The notes under the pieces were generated by a model. It saw nothing but the letters and a program-made list of their open reading frames with translations. It did no database searches and was not told where the DNA came from. 64,000 bases of DNA from assembly GCA_963747835.1 (NCBI GenBank), contig CAVVGO010000005.1, positions 806,001-870,000 on the forward strand, written 5' to 3'. Within the stretch, counting starts at the first letter, position 1. Every line of letters starts with the position of its first letter. The position numbers were made by a program, and so were the translations under genes. Shown piece after piece: positions 35,311-45,600 of this stretch. This stretch comes from JAJPKK01 sp963747835. GTDB lineage: Bacteria; Pseudomonadota; Alphaproteobacteria; Rhizobiales; Xanthobacteraceae.

Positions 35311-38300
35311 TTATCCTTGTTTTGAGCGGGCTTTTTGAACGACCTCACTTGCAGTCGGCGGGTTTGGCGGATGCCAGCTCAGGCACAGCGGCGTGCGAAC
35401 CTTGAGAGGACGATCGAAGCCATCGGTCGAGAAATAGAACTCGCCCCTGGTCAACCGCGCAATGTCATCTGCTGCGCCGCCCTTTGCAGCCATGAGCTCC
35501 TGCGTAGCCTGTATCGTCGCCGGCGAGCTCATCCGGCCGTAAACTTGGGTGGTGCAGTTCGATACAATTGCATTGTCAATCCCTTTGGGGAGTTGAGTTG
35601 CGAAGATCATGCCGAGACCGTATTTGCGAGCCTGCGCCACCAGCGACAGGGCGCTCGACTTGCATGCGGTTCCTACCTGCGAGGGGGCGAAGTTTTGTGC
35701 CTCGTCGAGCACGTAGAGGCGCCCGGTCGAACTTGGGTTCTGTTTGATCCAAGTAAACAATGTCATCTGCAACTGATTGACGAAGGACTGCCGGGCTTCA
35801 TCACTCGGAAGTCCCGCGAGGTTGATGACCGAGACGCGGACCTTCTCGCTACGACCGTGGAAGAGACGCTGTGGATCGAGGCTTGTTCCTTTGGAGCTTA
35901 GCAATGGGTTCGTTGCAATAGCTGCGAGAAGCTGGTTCGATATCTCGGCGGCTAGTTTTTGCGCGTTGCTGATCTTGCTGACTTCCTCGGGAAGTTCGGA
36001 CAGCAGACCGATGAGGTCATTGAGCGTGCCGCCGCGGCTGTCTGCAAAAGTCCGAAGCGCGTCGGCAAGCACGCCCTGCTTAAGGCTCGCTTTCTGACCG
36101 GTTCCGCCGAGATAGGGCGCAAGCGTTGCTCGGGCCATCTCGACTGCCTGCGCCCGCTCGTCCTCTGTCTGCATGTCCTGCTTGTCGCCGATCGCCGCAA
36201 AATCCGGCAACAGATTCAGCGAGACCGGGTTGCCGCTGCTCACGCCCGGCGTCCAGATCACCACATCAACGCGCGCGTGATACGCCGCAGCCTTGGCCGC
36301 ATCCTCGTCGTTGAATCCGTCCGGCCGGGTGGGCCACTCTTCGCCCAGGCGCGAAAGATCATTGTTGACGTCAAGCACGATTGCGGGAATGCCGAGCAGC
36401 GCGGCTTCCTCCACAATCCGTCGCAGGAGCACGGTCTTACCGGAGCCCGACCCGGCCAGAATCGCAACATGACGCGTGAGCAGGTCAGCCGCGAGCGTGA
36501 TAGAATCACCAAGCGCGCCGTGTTCGAAGCGGCGCCCTATGGGGATCATCGAGCGTAGGGCGCCGGGCTTCTCTGGGGTTTGCGTGGCCGCCGCCTTGGC
36601 TGCCGGTCGAAGATCCTGGTGTCGCGCAGCATCGTGCTTGATGTCATTAACAGCGTTCGCGCTCCCTTGCGCGGGCTGCCGCCCGGCTTTGATGGCGGGA
36701 GTTTTCTCTGTGGAGGTGGATTGAGCCGCGTGCGAAACTTCGCTCGGTGGTGTCGGCGAAGGGGGCGACAAGAACGGTGGCGGACACAGCCCCGCCGCCT
36801 TGAACAGCGCCGTGTCGAACAGTGGCTTGCGACTGCGGAGCCAGGCTTCGAACCCTGGAAGATCCAGAGCCGACATTACCCGCAATGCTACGAAGGTCCG
36901 CAAATCGTCCTCTGTTGGCGCGATGAATTTGCCGCCGGCGCTCACGAATTGATCGACCAGAGCCTTGGTCTTCGGACCGCCGGGCGGATTGTCGCGGCGC
37001 AGAATGAACAAATGGCGAAACTTTAGAGCCGTATCGATTCCGGATGCTGTCATTGCCGCTTTGAGACGCGACTGGAATGCGATGGCGTTTGTGTGCCCGA
37101 GGCTCCGGAAGCAGTAATGCTGCTCGCGGTCGTTCTCGCCACGAAAGGTAAATGAAAGGCGAGCACTTAGTGACGGTTTCTTTCGATTTGGATCAGGTTT
37201 GACGCGCGCATCAATCGCGTCTGGCAGGGCGAAGTGTTGCAAAAGCAGATCGCACATCTGGACAAGGAGGTCGCAAGTAGTTGTGTCATCGTTTTCCCGC
37301 TCCAGCAGACTGGAAATCTCAGAACACGCGACCTCCTGCTGGAATTTTTCATCGATAACAACTGACGATTGGGGCACGGAAGCGGGAGCGGCGAGTTCCC
37401 CGAACAGGACGCACTCCAATACCTCGCCCACCGCGGTGCAGCGTTGGCGGTGCGCCTGGCACCGAATGAGAACTTGGCGCGGCAGCAACCCAACAGCGTT
37501 GTCGATCGCCTCTGAACGGAACGGCCACGTGCGGTAGGGCGGGCAGAAGCCCGTCTCTCCGTACGCCGTGTCCAATCGTCCGACAATGAGGCTTTCGACC
37601 GTGTCCCGGCTCTTGATCGGTTCAAGCACGGGCAATTCCTCGAACCTCTGAGCAGCGCTCCGGACCGCCCTTGATTTGATTATTGGCCACGTGACTTGAA
37701 GGCAGCTCACAATGGTCATGGCACGGCTCTTGAGATCATGGAGGTCCATCAATCCGCCGGCCAAAAGATCGATGATGGCGCGCGCCCTACGTTCAGCGTC
37801 ATCGTTCGAGGCCTCATCGACGCCAGCGAGAAGATTGCTTGCGCTAACGATCGCATCGATTTGATCGACTGCGATGAGAGTTGGTCCGGCCAAACTCATG
37901 ACCCAGAGCATGCCCCGAACAAGTTCGGGATACGGCGGAGGAGCTTTCAGAAATCTCAGTTCCTGTCTTTTATTCTGATCAACATCGAGTCCCTGGAGCC
38001 AACAATAAGCTAAGTTGTTGGCGTCCCAATCGTCGGAACCCAGAAGAAGGAGGGCTCGAACAACATCCTGGTGCTTTGTCGTGTTCGGGAAATCTATTCG
38101 TCGTAGGAGATTTAGAAAAAGATCAACAGTATCAAGCCTTGTCTTTTCCGGCTTCTCCTCCCACGCGGCGAGCGCTTTTCGTCCAGCCGAATCAAGAGGG
38201 ATCTGGTTTACGATCGCACTCAGCACGGCCTCGTACTGGATTCGTCCGCTCGGCATGGGTTGCTGAAGCGAGTTGAGAAAACCAAGTGCAGCTGTCGCCC

Positions 38301-38595
38301 AGAAATCGGTTATTCCGATAATATCGAGAAGGACAAACCAGCCGCTTGCTTTCCAAACACGACGCCTGAGAGTGCCGATCAAATGAGTTTTGCCGGCGCC
38401 GGCTTCGCCAAGGACTACTTTTCCAATTGGATTGCTAGTTCGCTTCTTTGTCTGCGAGAGAAACTCACCCATGATCTGGTCGATGAGCGGCTTGTGCAGT
38501 TCATCGACTTGAAACGCCGGGTCAGACCAGACGCTTTGGAGGTCATGGGCCCAATTGAAATCGACAGAGCGAAATGCCTGAAGCGCCTCATTCAT
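35311..38595 (-). CDS. dual ATPase: N-terminal AAA/STAND-like and C-terminal HerA/FtsK-like
   Basis: A 1094-residue protein. I take the ATG at 38595, which overlaps the stop of the upstream gene as ATGA; a GTG four codons earlier is possible. The N-terminal part has Walker A GEAGAGKTH (about 63-71) and Walker B-like TLIAVDQIDAI (about 243), as in AAA/STAND ATPases. The middle is variable and contains a Pro/Ala/Lys linker (about 590-670). The C-terminal half is HerA/DUF87-like: AGSGSGKTVLLRRIVEEA (about 717), VLDVNNDLSRLG, RLYVLDEAQNF (about 960), IFATQLPKGIDNAI and CTTQVYGRM. HerA ATPases translocate DNA for partner nucleases. The likely role is sensing plus DNA pumping for the nuclease at 39256. 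Confidence 0.85.
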   Translation of the reverse strand: MNEALQAFRSVDFNWAHDLQSVWSDPAFQVDELHKPLIDQIMGEFLSQTKKRTSNPIGKVVLGEAGAGKTHLIGTLRRRVWKASGWFVLLDIIGITDFWATAALGFLNSLQQPMPSGRIQYEAVLSAIVNQIPLDSAGRKALAAWEEKPEKTRLDTVDLFLNLLRRIDFPNTTKHQDVVRALLLLGSDDWDANNLAYCWLQGLDVDQNKRQELRFLKAPPPYPELVRGMLWVMSLAGPTLIAVDQIDAIVSASNLLAGVDEASNDDAERRARAIIDLLAGGLMDLHDLKSRAMTIVSCLQVTWPIIKSRAVRSAAQRFEELPVLEPIKSRDTVESLIVGRLDTAYGETGFCPPYRTWPFRSEAIDNAVGLLPRQVLIRCQAHRQRCTAVGEVLECVLFGELAAPASVPQSSVVIDEKFQQEVACSEISSLLERENDDTTTCDLLVQMCDLLLQHFALPDAIDARVKPDPNRKKPSLSARLSFTFRGENDREQHYCFRSLGHTNAIAFQSRLKAAMTASGIDTALKFRHLFILRRDNPPGGPKTKALVDQFVSAGGKFIAPTEDDLRTFVALRVMSALDLPGFEAWLRSRKPLFDTALFKAAGLCPPPFLSPPSPTPPSEVSHAAQSTSTEKTPAIKAGRQPAQGSANAVNDIKHDAARHQDLRPAAKAAATQTPEKPGALRSMIPIGRRFEHGALGDSITLAADLLTRHVAILAGSGSGKTVLLRRIVEEAALLGIPAIVLDVNNDLSRLGEEWPTRPDGFNDEDAAKAAAYHARVDVVIWTPGVSSGNPVSLNLLPDFAAIGDKQDMQTEDERAQAVEMARATLAPYLGGTGQKASLKQGVLADALRTFADSRGGTLNDLIGLLSELPEEVSKISNAQKLAAEISNQLLAAIATNPLLSSKGTSLDPQRLFHGRSEKVRVSVINLAGLPSDEARQSFVNQLQMTLFTWIKQNPSSTGRLYVLDEAQNFAPSQVGTACKSSALSLVAQARKYGLGMIFATQLPKGIDNAIVSNCTTQVYGRMSSPATIQATQELMAAKGGAADDIARLTRGEFYFSTDGFDRPLKVRTPLCLSWHPPNPPTASEVVQKARSKQG

Positions 38596-39254
38596 TTTGA
38601 GATCCACAGGACATACATGGATTCGCCTTTGAAGCTGAGCCCTGCATCGCGTATCTCCTGCGTGACCTCCCGTGGGTTGTCCAATCCGGACAGCGTCGTG
38701 CCTTCTTCAAGGTGCATACTCTTAAGCGCGGCGTCGAGAGTCACGCGGTCGATGTCCCTCAGTTTCGCGCGAATGTTTTTCAGCGGCACCGGAGAATTCA
38801 AACGTTCATTAGTCAATTCGAGATAGGCTTGGCGTATGCGCCCGCGCACAGTAGGGTGGTCGAACGACGCTAGCGGCGTCTGCTCCAGCACGGGCTGATC
38901 TGACCGGTTCGCTGACGGCTGCTGCGGTCCGAGTATATCCGCCAAAGCAAAGCCCCGCGCCTCCATGAAAGCCTTGAGCTGTCTGAGCCATGCCTGAAGG
39001 ATGGCGCTTCCCGCGGCGGAGCGCTTTGGCAAATCGGCGTCGAGATGGTCAGCCGCCCACGCCCACCCCCTCTCGGTTATTTCGAGCCAATACCCGGGGC
39101 GCCCCCGTTTTTCGATCATGATCAGACCCGCCTTGGCGAGCGCCTCGCGGTCGGCCTTCTTCACCTCGGGTCTGATGTCCTTTTGAAAGCTCGCGCCGTC
39201 CGTCTTGGCGAGGAGCGCCCACAGAATCAGAGTTTGCATATCAGTAAGAGCCAC
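38592..39254 (-). CDS. double winged-helix protein of the island operon
   Basis: A 220-residue protein from a GTG at 39254, one base after the stop of the upstream nuclease gene and 6 bases after GGAGG, so it is translationally coupled. An N-terminal winged helix (about 1-70: TLILWALLAKTDGASFQKDI, LAKAGLIMIEKRGRPGYWLE) and a second one at about 130-190 (VRGRIRQAYLELTNERLN, PLKNIRAKLRDIDRVTLDAA) are separated by a helical linker. It may be a DNA-binding adaptor between nuclease and ATPase or an operon regulator. No named family is recognised. Confidence 0.75.
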   Translation of the reverse strand: MALTDMQTLILWALLAKTDGASFQKDIRPEVKKADREALAKAGLIMIEKRGRPGYWLEITERGWAWAADHLDADLPKRSAAGSAILQAWLRQLKAFMEARGFALADILGPQQPSANRSDQPVLEQTPLASFDHPTVRGRIRQAYLELTNERLNSPVPLKNIRAKLRDIDRVTLDAALKSMHLEEGTTLSGLDNPREVTQEIRDAGLSFKGESMYVLWISK

Positions 39255-39255
39255 G

Positions 39256-40380
39256 TCATCCCTCCGGCAATGATCGTGTCCGGCAATGGCTCACCAGGTC
39301 ACGAATTTTCTCGATGGCCTTTTCAATGTCCTGCGCGATCTCGTCGTTAGAGAGGCGCAGTACGGTGTAACCGCTTAAGGTCAGTTCGTAGTCGCGATGC
39401 CGATCGTACATGAAGGCAGCGCGATTTCCGTGACTGCCGTAGCCGTCGAGTTCGACCACGAGCCGGCCTTCCGTCCACATGAGGTCGACCCTCGGCCGCG
39501 AGCCGCGCACTGTTTGAACCGATTGATTAAAGCTGAACAATGGCGCGAGCTCGGCATCGGTACCGAGCGCCTTCGCCAACCGTTGCTCGATGTCGCTCAG
39601 GGGGTGGGGCAGGCCGCGCCACGGAGCAATCCACGTTCTGGCGTCTACCGATCTTGTTGCATCAGCCTCGAGTGTGCCGCATTCCGCGCCGTCCTCCGCC
39701 ATCACGCACCGCGCACCATAAAGGAGACGGTCGAACGGCGGCTCATTTGGAGGCAGCTGGGGAAATAGCGCGACCACGGCGGCCGGCGCATTTCGCGCGA
39801 TCCACTCCAGCGCCTGCACCATAGCGGCGGGATTGGGGCCCGTGCGGGCGGCCTTCACATCGGCCACCAGTACAAGGCCAGTGCGGCTAACGACGAGCGC
39901 GAGCTGCGCAAGTTCAATGGCCGCATGAGCGCCGTTCACGCGCGGCGGGCGATCAGTGAGAGCGAGCTGAGCCGCCGCCTCCGCCCAGGAGGGCACCAGT
40001 CCCACAATCTCCAGCGACGCGTTGTGTACCATCACGCCTAAAGCGAGCCGCCCCAGCGTATCGTCGCGGTACCCGCCAAAGCTTACATCGGTAAACCAGA
40101 TCGGCCACAGTCGGCGCGCAGTATCGGCAAGGAGATCAATGACCTGCTCCACGATCGCCTCGGTTGTCGATGCTGGCGCGATCCGGACGAACAGCGCACG
40201 CCTGCCGTCTCGGATGGGCTCGACCGCATCGAGAAGAACGCGGAGGCTCTCGCTATCAACGCCGCCAAGCACGAGGACTGAACGGTCTGGTGCGCCAAGA
40301 ACGAGTTTAGCGACCGCCCCTTCAGGGATGTTCACGTATTGCGAACTGAAACCTCGACCTTGGGTACCAGACTGGGCCAT
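39256..40380 (-). CDS. protein with C-terminal DUF559/Vsr-like nuclease domain
   Basis: A 374-residue protein, first gene of the island operon, with GAGG seven bases before the ATG at 40380. The first 255 residues are unrecognised and alternate strands and helices (SVLVLGGVDSESLRVLLDAV, VLVADVKAARTG). The last 110 residues match very-short-patch/DUF559 PD-(D/E)XK nucleases: SDIEQRLAKAL (about 263), RPRVDLMW, the ExD motif VELDGYGSH (about 310), DRHRDYELTLSGYTVLRLSN and an end helix. Asp and Glu of the D..ExD core are present, so cleavage activity is plausible. It is probably the effector of the HerA-containing system. Confidence 0.8.
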   Translation of the reverse strand: MAQSGTQGRGFSSQYVNIPEGAVAKLVLGAPDRSVLVLGGVDSESLRVLLDAVEPIRDGRRALFVRIAPASTTEAIVEQVIDLLADTARRLWPIWFTDVSFGGYRDDTLGRLALGVMVHNASLEIVGLVPSWAEAAAQLALTDRPPRVNGAHAAIELAQLALVVSRTGLVLVADVKAARTGPNPAAMVQALEWIARNAPAAVVALFPQLPPNEPPFDRLLYGARCVMAEDGAECGTLEADATRSVDARTWIAPWRGLPHPLSDIEQRLAKALGTDAELAPLFSFNQSVQTVRGSRPRVDLMWTEGRLVVELDGYGSHGNRAAFMYDRHRDYELTLSGYTVLRLSNDEIAQDIEKAIEKIRDLVSHCRTRSLPEG

Positions 40381-40582
40381 TACGGGCCTCGCCCCAACAT
40401 GATCAGACCGCGTGAATGATTTGAATGAAGCCTATGCAGTTGTCGCTCACGGAACAAGCCGGGCGGATGAATTCGCTCGTGGCGCGAAGTGCCAGCATAG
40501 CCGCGTCTGGAGGCGAACAAAGAACGGTTGTGTGCCGACATGTCGGCAGGACCGCCCCTTGGCCGGAGCGGCTACGGGTCAC

Positions 40583-40778
40583 CGCAATCGCGGCCGGCTT
40601 CGGTCTCGGCGGCGCGGAATCCTATCCCGGCGTGTTCGGTGCCTTCGGCGGGTTTGCGGATGATGCGAAAGTCGAGGACGGTTTCGTCTCGCTGTCGGAC
40701 CGGCCGGGGATCGGCTTCGAAAGGCAGGCTGCGCTCTACGCCCTGATGCGGCGGTTGGTGGAGTGATCGGGGCGAGAG
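40583..40778 (+). repeat. 196-bp direct repeat, right copy (dehydratase 3' remnant)
   Basis: Second copy of 35069-35264. It encodes IAAGFGLGGAESYPGVFGAF and the rest of the dehydratase C-terminus through its stop but has no upstream part of that gene, so it is a pseudo 3' end. An open frame from 40425 fuses island sequence to it and is not a real gene. It marks the right end of the island. Confidence 0.95.
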
Positions 40779-40927
40779 GCGGTGGCGAACGGCTTGGCTT
40801 CGGGACCGTCGGCGAACGATTTACGATGAATCAGGCCTTGGCGCCGAACCATTGACATTGAGGATATGATGGCGCGACATAAATGCAATAAGAACAACAT
40901 ATTCCGTCAGCCTGGATTGATCTCTGC

Positions 40928-41296
40928 ATGCGGTGGGTCCGAGCGAGGTTGCAATTGGGGGCGTGGTGCGCCTTGTTTGCACTCGCGATCCAATTCGCGG
41001 TGTCATTCGGGCACGCACACAGTGCCGAATTGGGCTCGTCAGTTGGTCCGCTGTCGCTGACCGCCCCATCGGGCCACGGACCTCCTGAGGTACCAGCGAA
41101 GCTGCCCGGGACGGCGTCCGATCTCTGTGCCATTTGTGCGGTCACCAATCTGGCCGCCAATGCCTTGCCGGCCGCTGCGCCAGGGCTGCCGGTGCCTATC
41201 AGCGTTAATCCAATTGCATTTCGGCCGGTTTTTGAGGCGTCTGCGGTAGCGTCGCCGCATCGGCTTTTTCGGGCCCGCGCGCCGCCGCTCGCCTGA
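40928..41296 (+). CDS. DUF2946-like small exported protein of a metal-efflux locus
   Basis: A 122-residue protein with an N-terminal hydrophobic signal, a HAHSAE segment and a C67-x-x-C70 motif (LCAICAVTNLAAN), then a Pro/Ala-rich tail. This size and CxxC plus His composition are those of DUF2946 proteins, which are often found beside copper-related genes. A metal-binding periplasmic role is likely. It is directly upstream of the CusB/CusA-type genes on the same strand. Confidence 0.65.
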   Translation: MRWVRARLQLGAWCALFALAIQFAVSFGHAHSAELGSSVGPLSLTAPSGHGPPEVPAKLPGTASDLCAICAVTNLAANALPAAAPGLPVPISVNPIAFRPVFEASAVASPHRLFRARAPPLA

Positions 41297-41436
41297 GTTC
41301 TCCGCTTCGAGCGGACATGGCCACTGCCCGGCCTCGCGGCGACGCCACCGATTTGACCATCGCAATAGCGTCATCACCGTAGCCAGCCGCCAAGCCGGGC
41401 GAACGCGCGCAGTCACGTCGATTTGGAATTGTCCAG

Positions 41437-42673
41437 ATGACGGAATTAGACCGACCAAATGGCCCCGAGAACGTCGTAGCGCGACACGGCGCGGCGGGTG
41501 CTGTCGCGGCTGGTTCCCGTCGCCGCGGCTTTGCCGTCGCGGTGATCGTGATCGCAGTCGCCGTGGTGGCGGCCGGCACCTATTGGCTGATGTCGGGCTC
41601 GTTCGGCGGCCGGGCGCGCGCGCAGGATCCGGCGCCGCGCGACAACACGCCGCAACTCGTCAAGGACGGCGGTCGAAATCACGGTCCCGTCGGGCTCGCC
41701 GCTGCGCGGCAAGCTGGCGATTGTCCCGGTCGCCGAGAAGGAAATCCAGCGCAGCCTGGTGCTCCCGGCCGTGGTCGAAGCCGACCCGGCCCGTACCGTG
41801 AAAGTTCTGCCGCCGGTGGCCGGGCGCGTGATCGAACTCAAGGTCGAACTCGGCGCGCGGGTCGCCAAAGGCGACGTACTGGCGGTGATGGAATCTGGCG
41901 ATCTCGCGATGGCTTTCTCCGATGCCGAAAAGGCACGTGCCGCCGTAAAGCTCACGAAGCAGTCGCTCGACCGGCTGCTGATATTGGAAAAAGGCGCCGC
42001 CATTGCGGTCAAGGATCGCCAATCGGCGCAAAACGATTATGCGCAGGCGCAAGCGGAATTGCAGCGGGCCGAGACGCGTCTGCGCGCTCTCGGGGTGCCG
42101 CCCGAAACCGCCGAGCCGACGCGGCTCTTTGCCTTGAAAGCCCCGATGGCGGGCAGCGTGATCGATCTGCAAATGGGCCCTGGAGCTTTTCTCAACGACC
42201 CGACCGCCGCGGTGGCGACCATCGCCAACCTCGACACCATCTGGGTCACGGCGAATGTTCCCGAGAAGGACACCGCGCTGGTGGTGAAGGGGCAATCCGC
42301 TGAAGTCGTCTTCACCGCCTATCCGGGCGAGGTGTTCCGGGGCGACGTCCTGTTTGTCAGCGATGTCCTCGATCCCGATACCCGCCGCACCAAGGTTCGC
42401 ATAGCTTTCCAGAATCCGGACCTGCGGCTGAAGCCGAACATGTTCGCCAATGCCACGTTCCTGGCGCCAAAACGCAATCTGCCGGTCATTCCCACCAATG
42501 CGTTGATGCTGAGGAACGAGACCGACCAGGTGTTCGTCGAGGTCGAACCGTGGGTGTTCGAAGCGCGCCCCGTCGAGGTCGCGTTTCAGCAAGGCGATCA
42601 GGCGATCGTGACCGGTGGTCTCAAGGCGGGCGAGCGCATCGTCGTCAAGGACGGGGTGCTGCTCAATGATTGA
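41437..42673 (+). CDS. RND efflux periplasmic adaptor (CusB/CzcB-like), frameshifted in this sequence
   Basis: The start MTELDRPNGPENVV at 41437 leads to one membrane helix (FAVAVIVIAVAVVAAGTYWL). The frame then shifts by one base near 41670 (an extra G before GTCGAAATC). Beyond it the adaptor fold is clear: LVLPAVVEADPARTVKVLPP, GRVIELKVELGARVAKGDVL (lipoyl-like), a helical hairpin, APMAGSVIDLQMGPG, NLDTIWVTANVPEKD and RTKVRIAFQNPD. It bridges the inner-membrane pump to an outer-membrane channel in heavy-metal RND systems. Its stop overlaps the CusA start. No outer-membrane factor is adjacent. Confidence 0.82.
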
Positions 42674-45600
42674 CTGGCTCGTCACCCACGCGCTTCGCAA
42701 ACGCCTGGTGGTGGCGATGTTCTGCGTGTTCGCCGCCATTTACGGCTATTACTCCTGGACCCAGCTTGCGATCGAAGCCTACCCGGATATCGCCGACACG
42801 TCGTCCCAGGTCACCACACAGGCGCCGGGTCTCGCCGCTGAAGAGGTCGAGCAGCAGATTACGATCCCGCTGGAGCGCGAGCTCAACGGCACGCCGGGCC
42901 TGTTGTTCATGCGCTCCAAGAGCACCTTCGGCTTGTCGCTGATCACCGTCGTGTTCCGCGACGGCATCGAGGACTACTGGTCGCGCCAGCGCCTCAACGA
43001 GCGCATCCTGAACGTCACGTCTGCCGCCCAATCTCACGCCGGGACTCGATCCGCTCTCCTCGCCCACCGGGCAGATCTACTATTACACGCTTGAATCCGA
43101 CAGCAAGGGACTGCGCGAACTCTCCGAGATCCAGCGCTGGGTGGTGATTCCCGCTCTCAAGCAGGTGCCGGGCATCGCGGATATCCAAAACTTCGGCGGC
43201 ATCACGACGCAGTTCCAGCTTGAGCTCGATCCCCAGCAACTCATGCGATTCAATCTGTCGCTCGCCAACGTCGAAGCCGCCATAACGGCCAACAGCTCCA
43301 GTTCCGGCGGCAGCGTCGTGACGCGCGGCGAACTCGGCTATGTGGTGCGCGGCATCGGGTTGGTGCAGACCCTCGACGACATGGGCTCCATCGTGGTCAC
43401 CCAGCGTAACGGAACCCCGATCCTCGTGCGCGATCTCGGCAAGCTCAAGCTCGCCAACCTGGAGCGTCACGGCATCCTGGGCAAGAACCGGCAGAACGAT
43501 GCCGTCGAGGGAACGGTCCTGCTTCTGAAGGGAGACAATCCATCGCGCGTGATCGACGGCGTCCACGCCAAGGTAAAGGAGCTCAATAGCCGCCTTGCCG
43601 CTGACGATGTGAGGATCGTGCCGTACATCGATCGCGCCGACCTCGTGGACGCGACCGTCGACAGGGTCGCGCAAACAATTCTCCAGGGCGTCGGCCTCGT
43701 CTTCATCGTCCTCATCCTGTTTCTCGGCAGCCCGCGTAGCGCGCTCATTGTCGGCATCACAATTCCGTTCGCGCTGCTGACCGCCTTTATCGTGATGAAC
43801 CTGACCAAGATATCGGCCAATCTGTTGTCGCTCGGCGCGATCGACTTCGGCATCATCGTCGATGGTGCCATCGTGATGACGGAGGCGATTCTTCGCCGCC
43901 GCGAGTCCAAGCCCCACGAGCCTCTGACCGAGGCGGACGCCCGCGAGGCCGCCGTCCAGGTCGCCCGGCCGATTTTCTTCGCGACGCTCATCATCATCGC
44001 GGCGTATCTGCCGCTCTTCGCGTTTCAGCGCATCGAGGCAAAGCTGTTCTACCCGATGGTCTATGCGGTGGGCTTGGCCCAACTCGGCGCATTGCTGCTC
44101 GCGCTCACTCTGATTCCCGGCCTCGCTTATCTCGCATATCGCAAGCCGCGGCGCGTTTTCCATAATCACGTGCTCGACTGGATCGGAGCGCGCTACCGAC
44201 GACTGCTGGTGGGTTCGCTCAATCGGCCGGTCATCGCCTATGTGCTGAGCGCGGCCGCCGCGGTCGCCGTGGTCGGGCTCAGCCTGTCGGTCTGGCGCGA
44301 ATTCCTGCCGGAGCTCGACGAAGGCTCGATCTGGCTGCATGCCGAGATGCCGGGTGGAATTTCGCTCGCCAAGGCGTCGGAGATGGACGCCGAACTGCGC
44401 AGGACCGTCCTGGATTTTCCCGAGGTCGAAACGATCGTGACCCATGTGGGCCGTAATGATGATGGCACCGATCCGTGGACGCCATCCCATGTCGAAGCCG
44501 GCGTCGTACTGCGTCCCTATAACACTTGGCCGCGGCGGGAAACCAAGCAGGATCTCATTCGCCGCATGGGAGCGAAGCTCGCGGAGTTGCCAGGTTACGA
44601 AATCGCCTTCAGTCAACCGATCATCGACAGCGTCACCGACAAGGTATTCGATCCGCACAGCCAGCTATCGGTCAAGATATTCGGCGACGACTTCAATGAG
44701 CTGCGCCGCATCGGCAAGGATGTCGTCGGCGCCCTCGAAGCCGTTCCCGGCACCGCCGACGTTCTGGTTGACCAGCGCCCGCCGCTCGCTCAGATCGCCG
44801 TCAAGATCGATCGCGCGGCGGCGGCACGCTATGGCATTAATGTCGCGGACATCACCGACCTGATCCAGACCGGAATCGGCGGCGGCGCCGTGAGCCAGGT
44901 CTTCATCGGTGAGCGCCGCTACGACACCACCGTGCGGTTCACGCCGCAGACCCGCAGCAGCCCCGAAGCCATCGGCAACCTTACCCTCACGTCCAGCACC
45001 GGGGCGCTGGTGCCGCTGTCGCAGGTCGCGCGCATCCAATTGCAGTCCGGCGAAAGCACCATCAACCGCGACATGAATCATCGCTACCTCATGGTGAAGC
45101 TCAACTTCGAGAACCGCAGCCTGCCGGCGCTCCTGGCGGACGCCAAGAAGGCGATCGCCGAGAAGGTCAAATTCGATCCGCAACTCTACCGCCTCGAATG
45201 GGGCGGCCAATTCGAGGGCGAGCAACGGGCAGAGGCGCGCTTCGGCCTGATCATCGGCCTGATCCTGGGGCTGATGATCGTCCTCCTCTACGCCGAATTT
45301 GGCGCGCTGCGCCATGTGGCGTTGATTCTCGGGGTGGTGCCGCTGGCGACACTGGGTGGACTGATCGCGCTCTATGTCACGGGGACGACGCTCAACGTTG
45401 CCTCCGGGGTCGGCTTCATCGCGCTGTTCGGGGTCGCCGTCATGAACGGGGTCATCATGGTGGCCCATCTCAACCGCATCACCGATCAGGTCGGGGTTCC
45501 GCTTGTCCATGCCGTGGCGATCGGCGCCGGCGAACGCCTGCGGCCGGTTCTCATGACCGCGACCGTCGCGACCGTTGGGATGCTGCCGGCCGCGCTTGCG

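Larger units (their letters stand above)
35265..40582. mobile_element. putative genomic island carrying a nuclease-wHTH-ATPase operon
   Basis: The 5318 bases between the two 196-bp repeats hold only three coupled genes on the minus strand and have visibly lower G+C than both flanks. Duplication of the 3' end of the target gene, so that the gene stays whole, is the usual footprint of an element that integrated by recombination into a gene end. No integrase, transposase or tRNA is inside, so mobilisation must have used enzymes from elsewhere, or the repeat arose by homologous recombination. Confidence 0.7.

Noticed and set aside
40381..40582. Search for a tRNA or integrase at the right border of the island
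   Set aside because: No cloverleaf-forming sequence or recombinase frame was found, so tRNA-type integration is not supported.
40425..40766. 113-codon plus-strand frame ending in a dehydratase C-terminus
   Set aside because: It is a chance fusion of island border sequence with the right copy of the 196-bp repeat, not a gene.
43015..44658. 547-codon minus-strand frame
   Set aside because: It lies opposite cusA, whose plus-strand frame carries RND motifs; the minus frame is His/Arg/Asp-rich without any domain.
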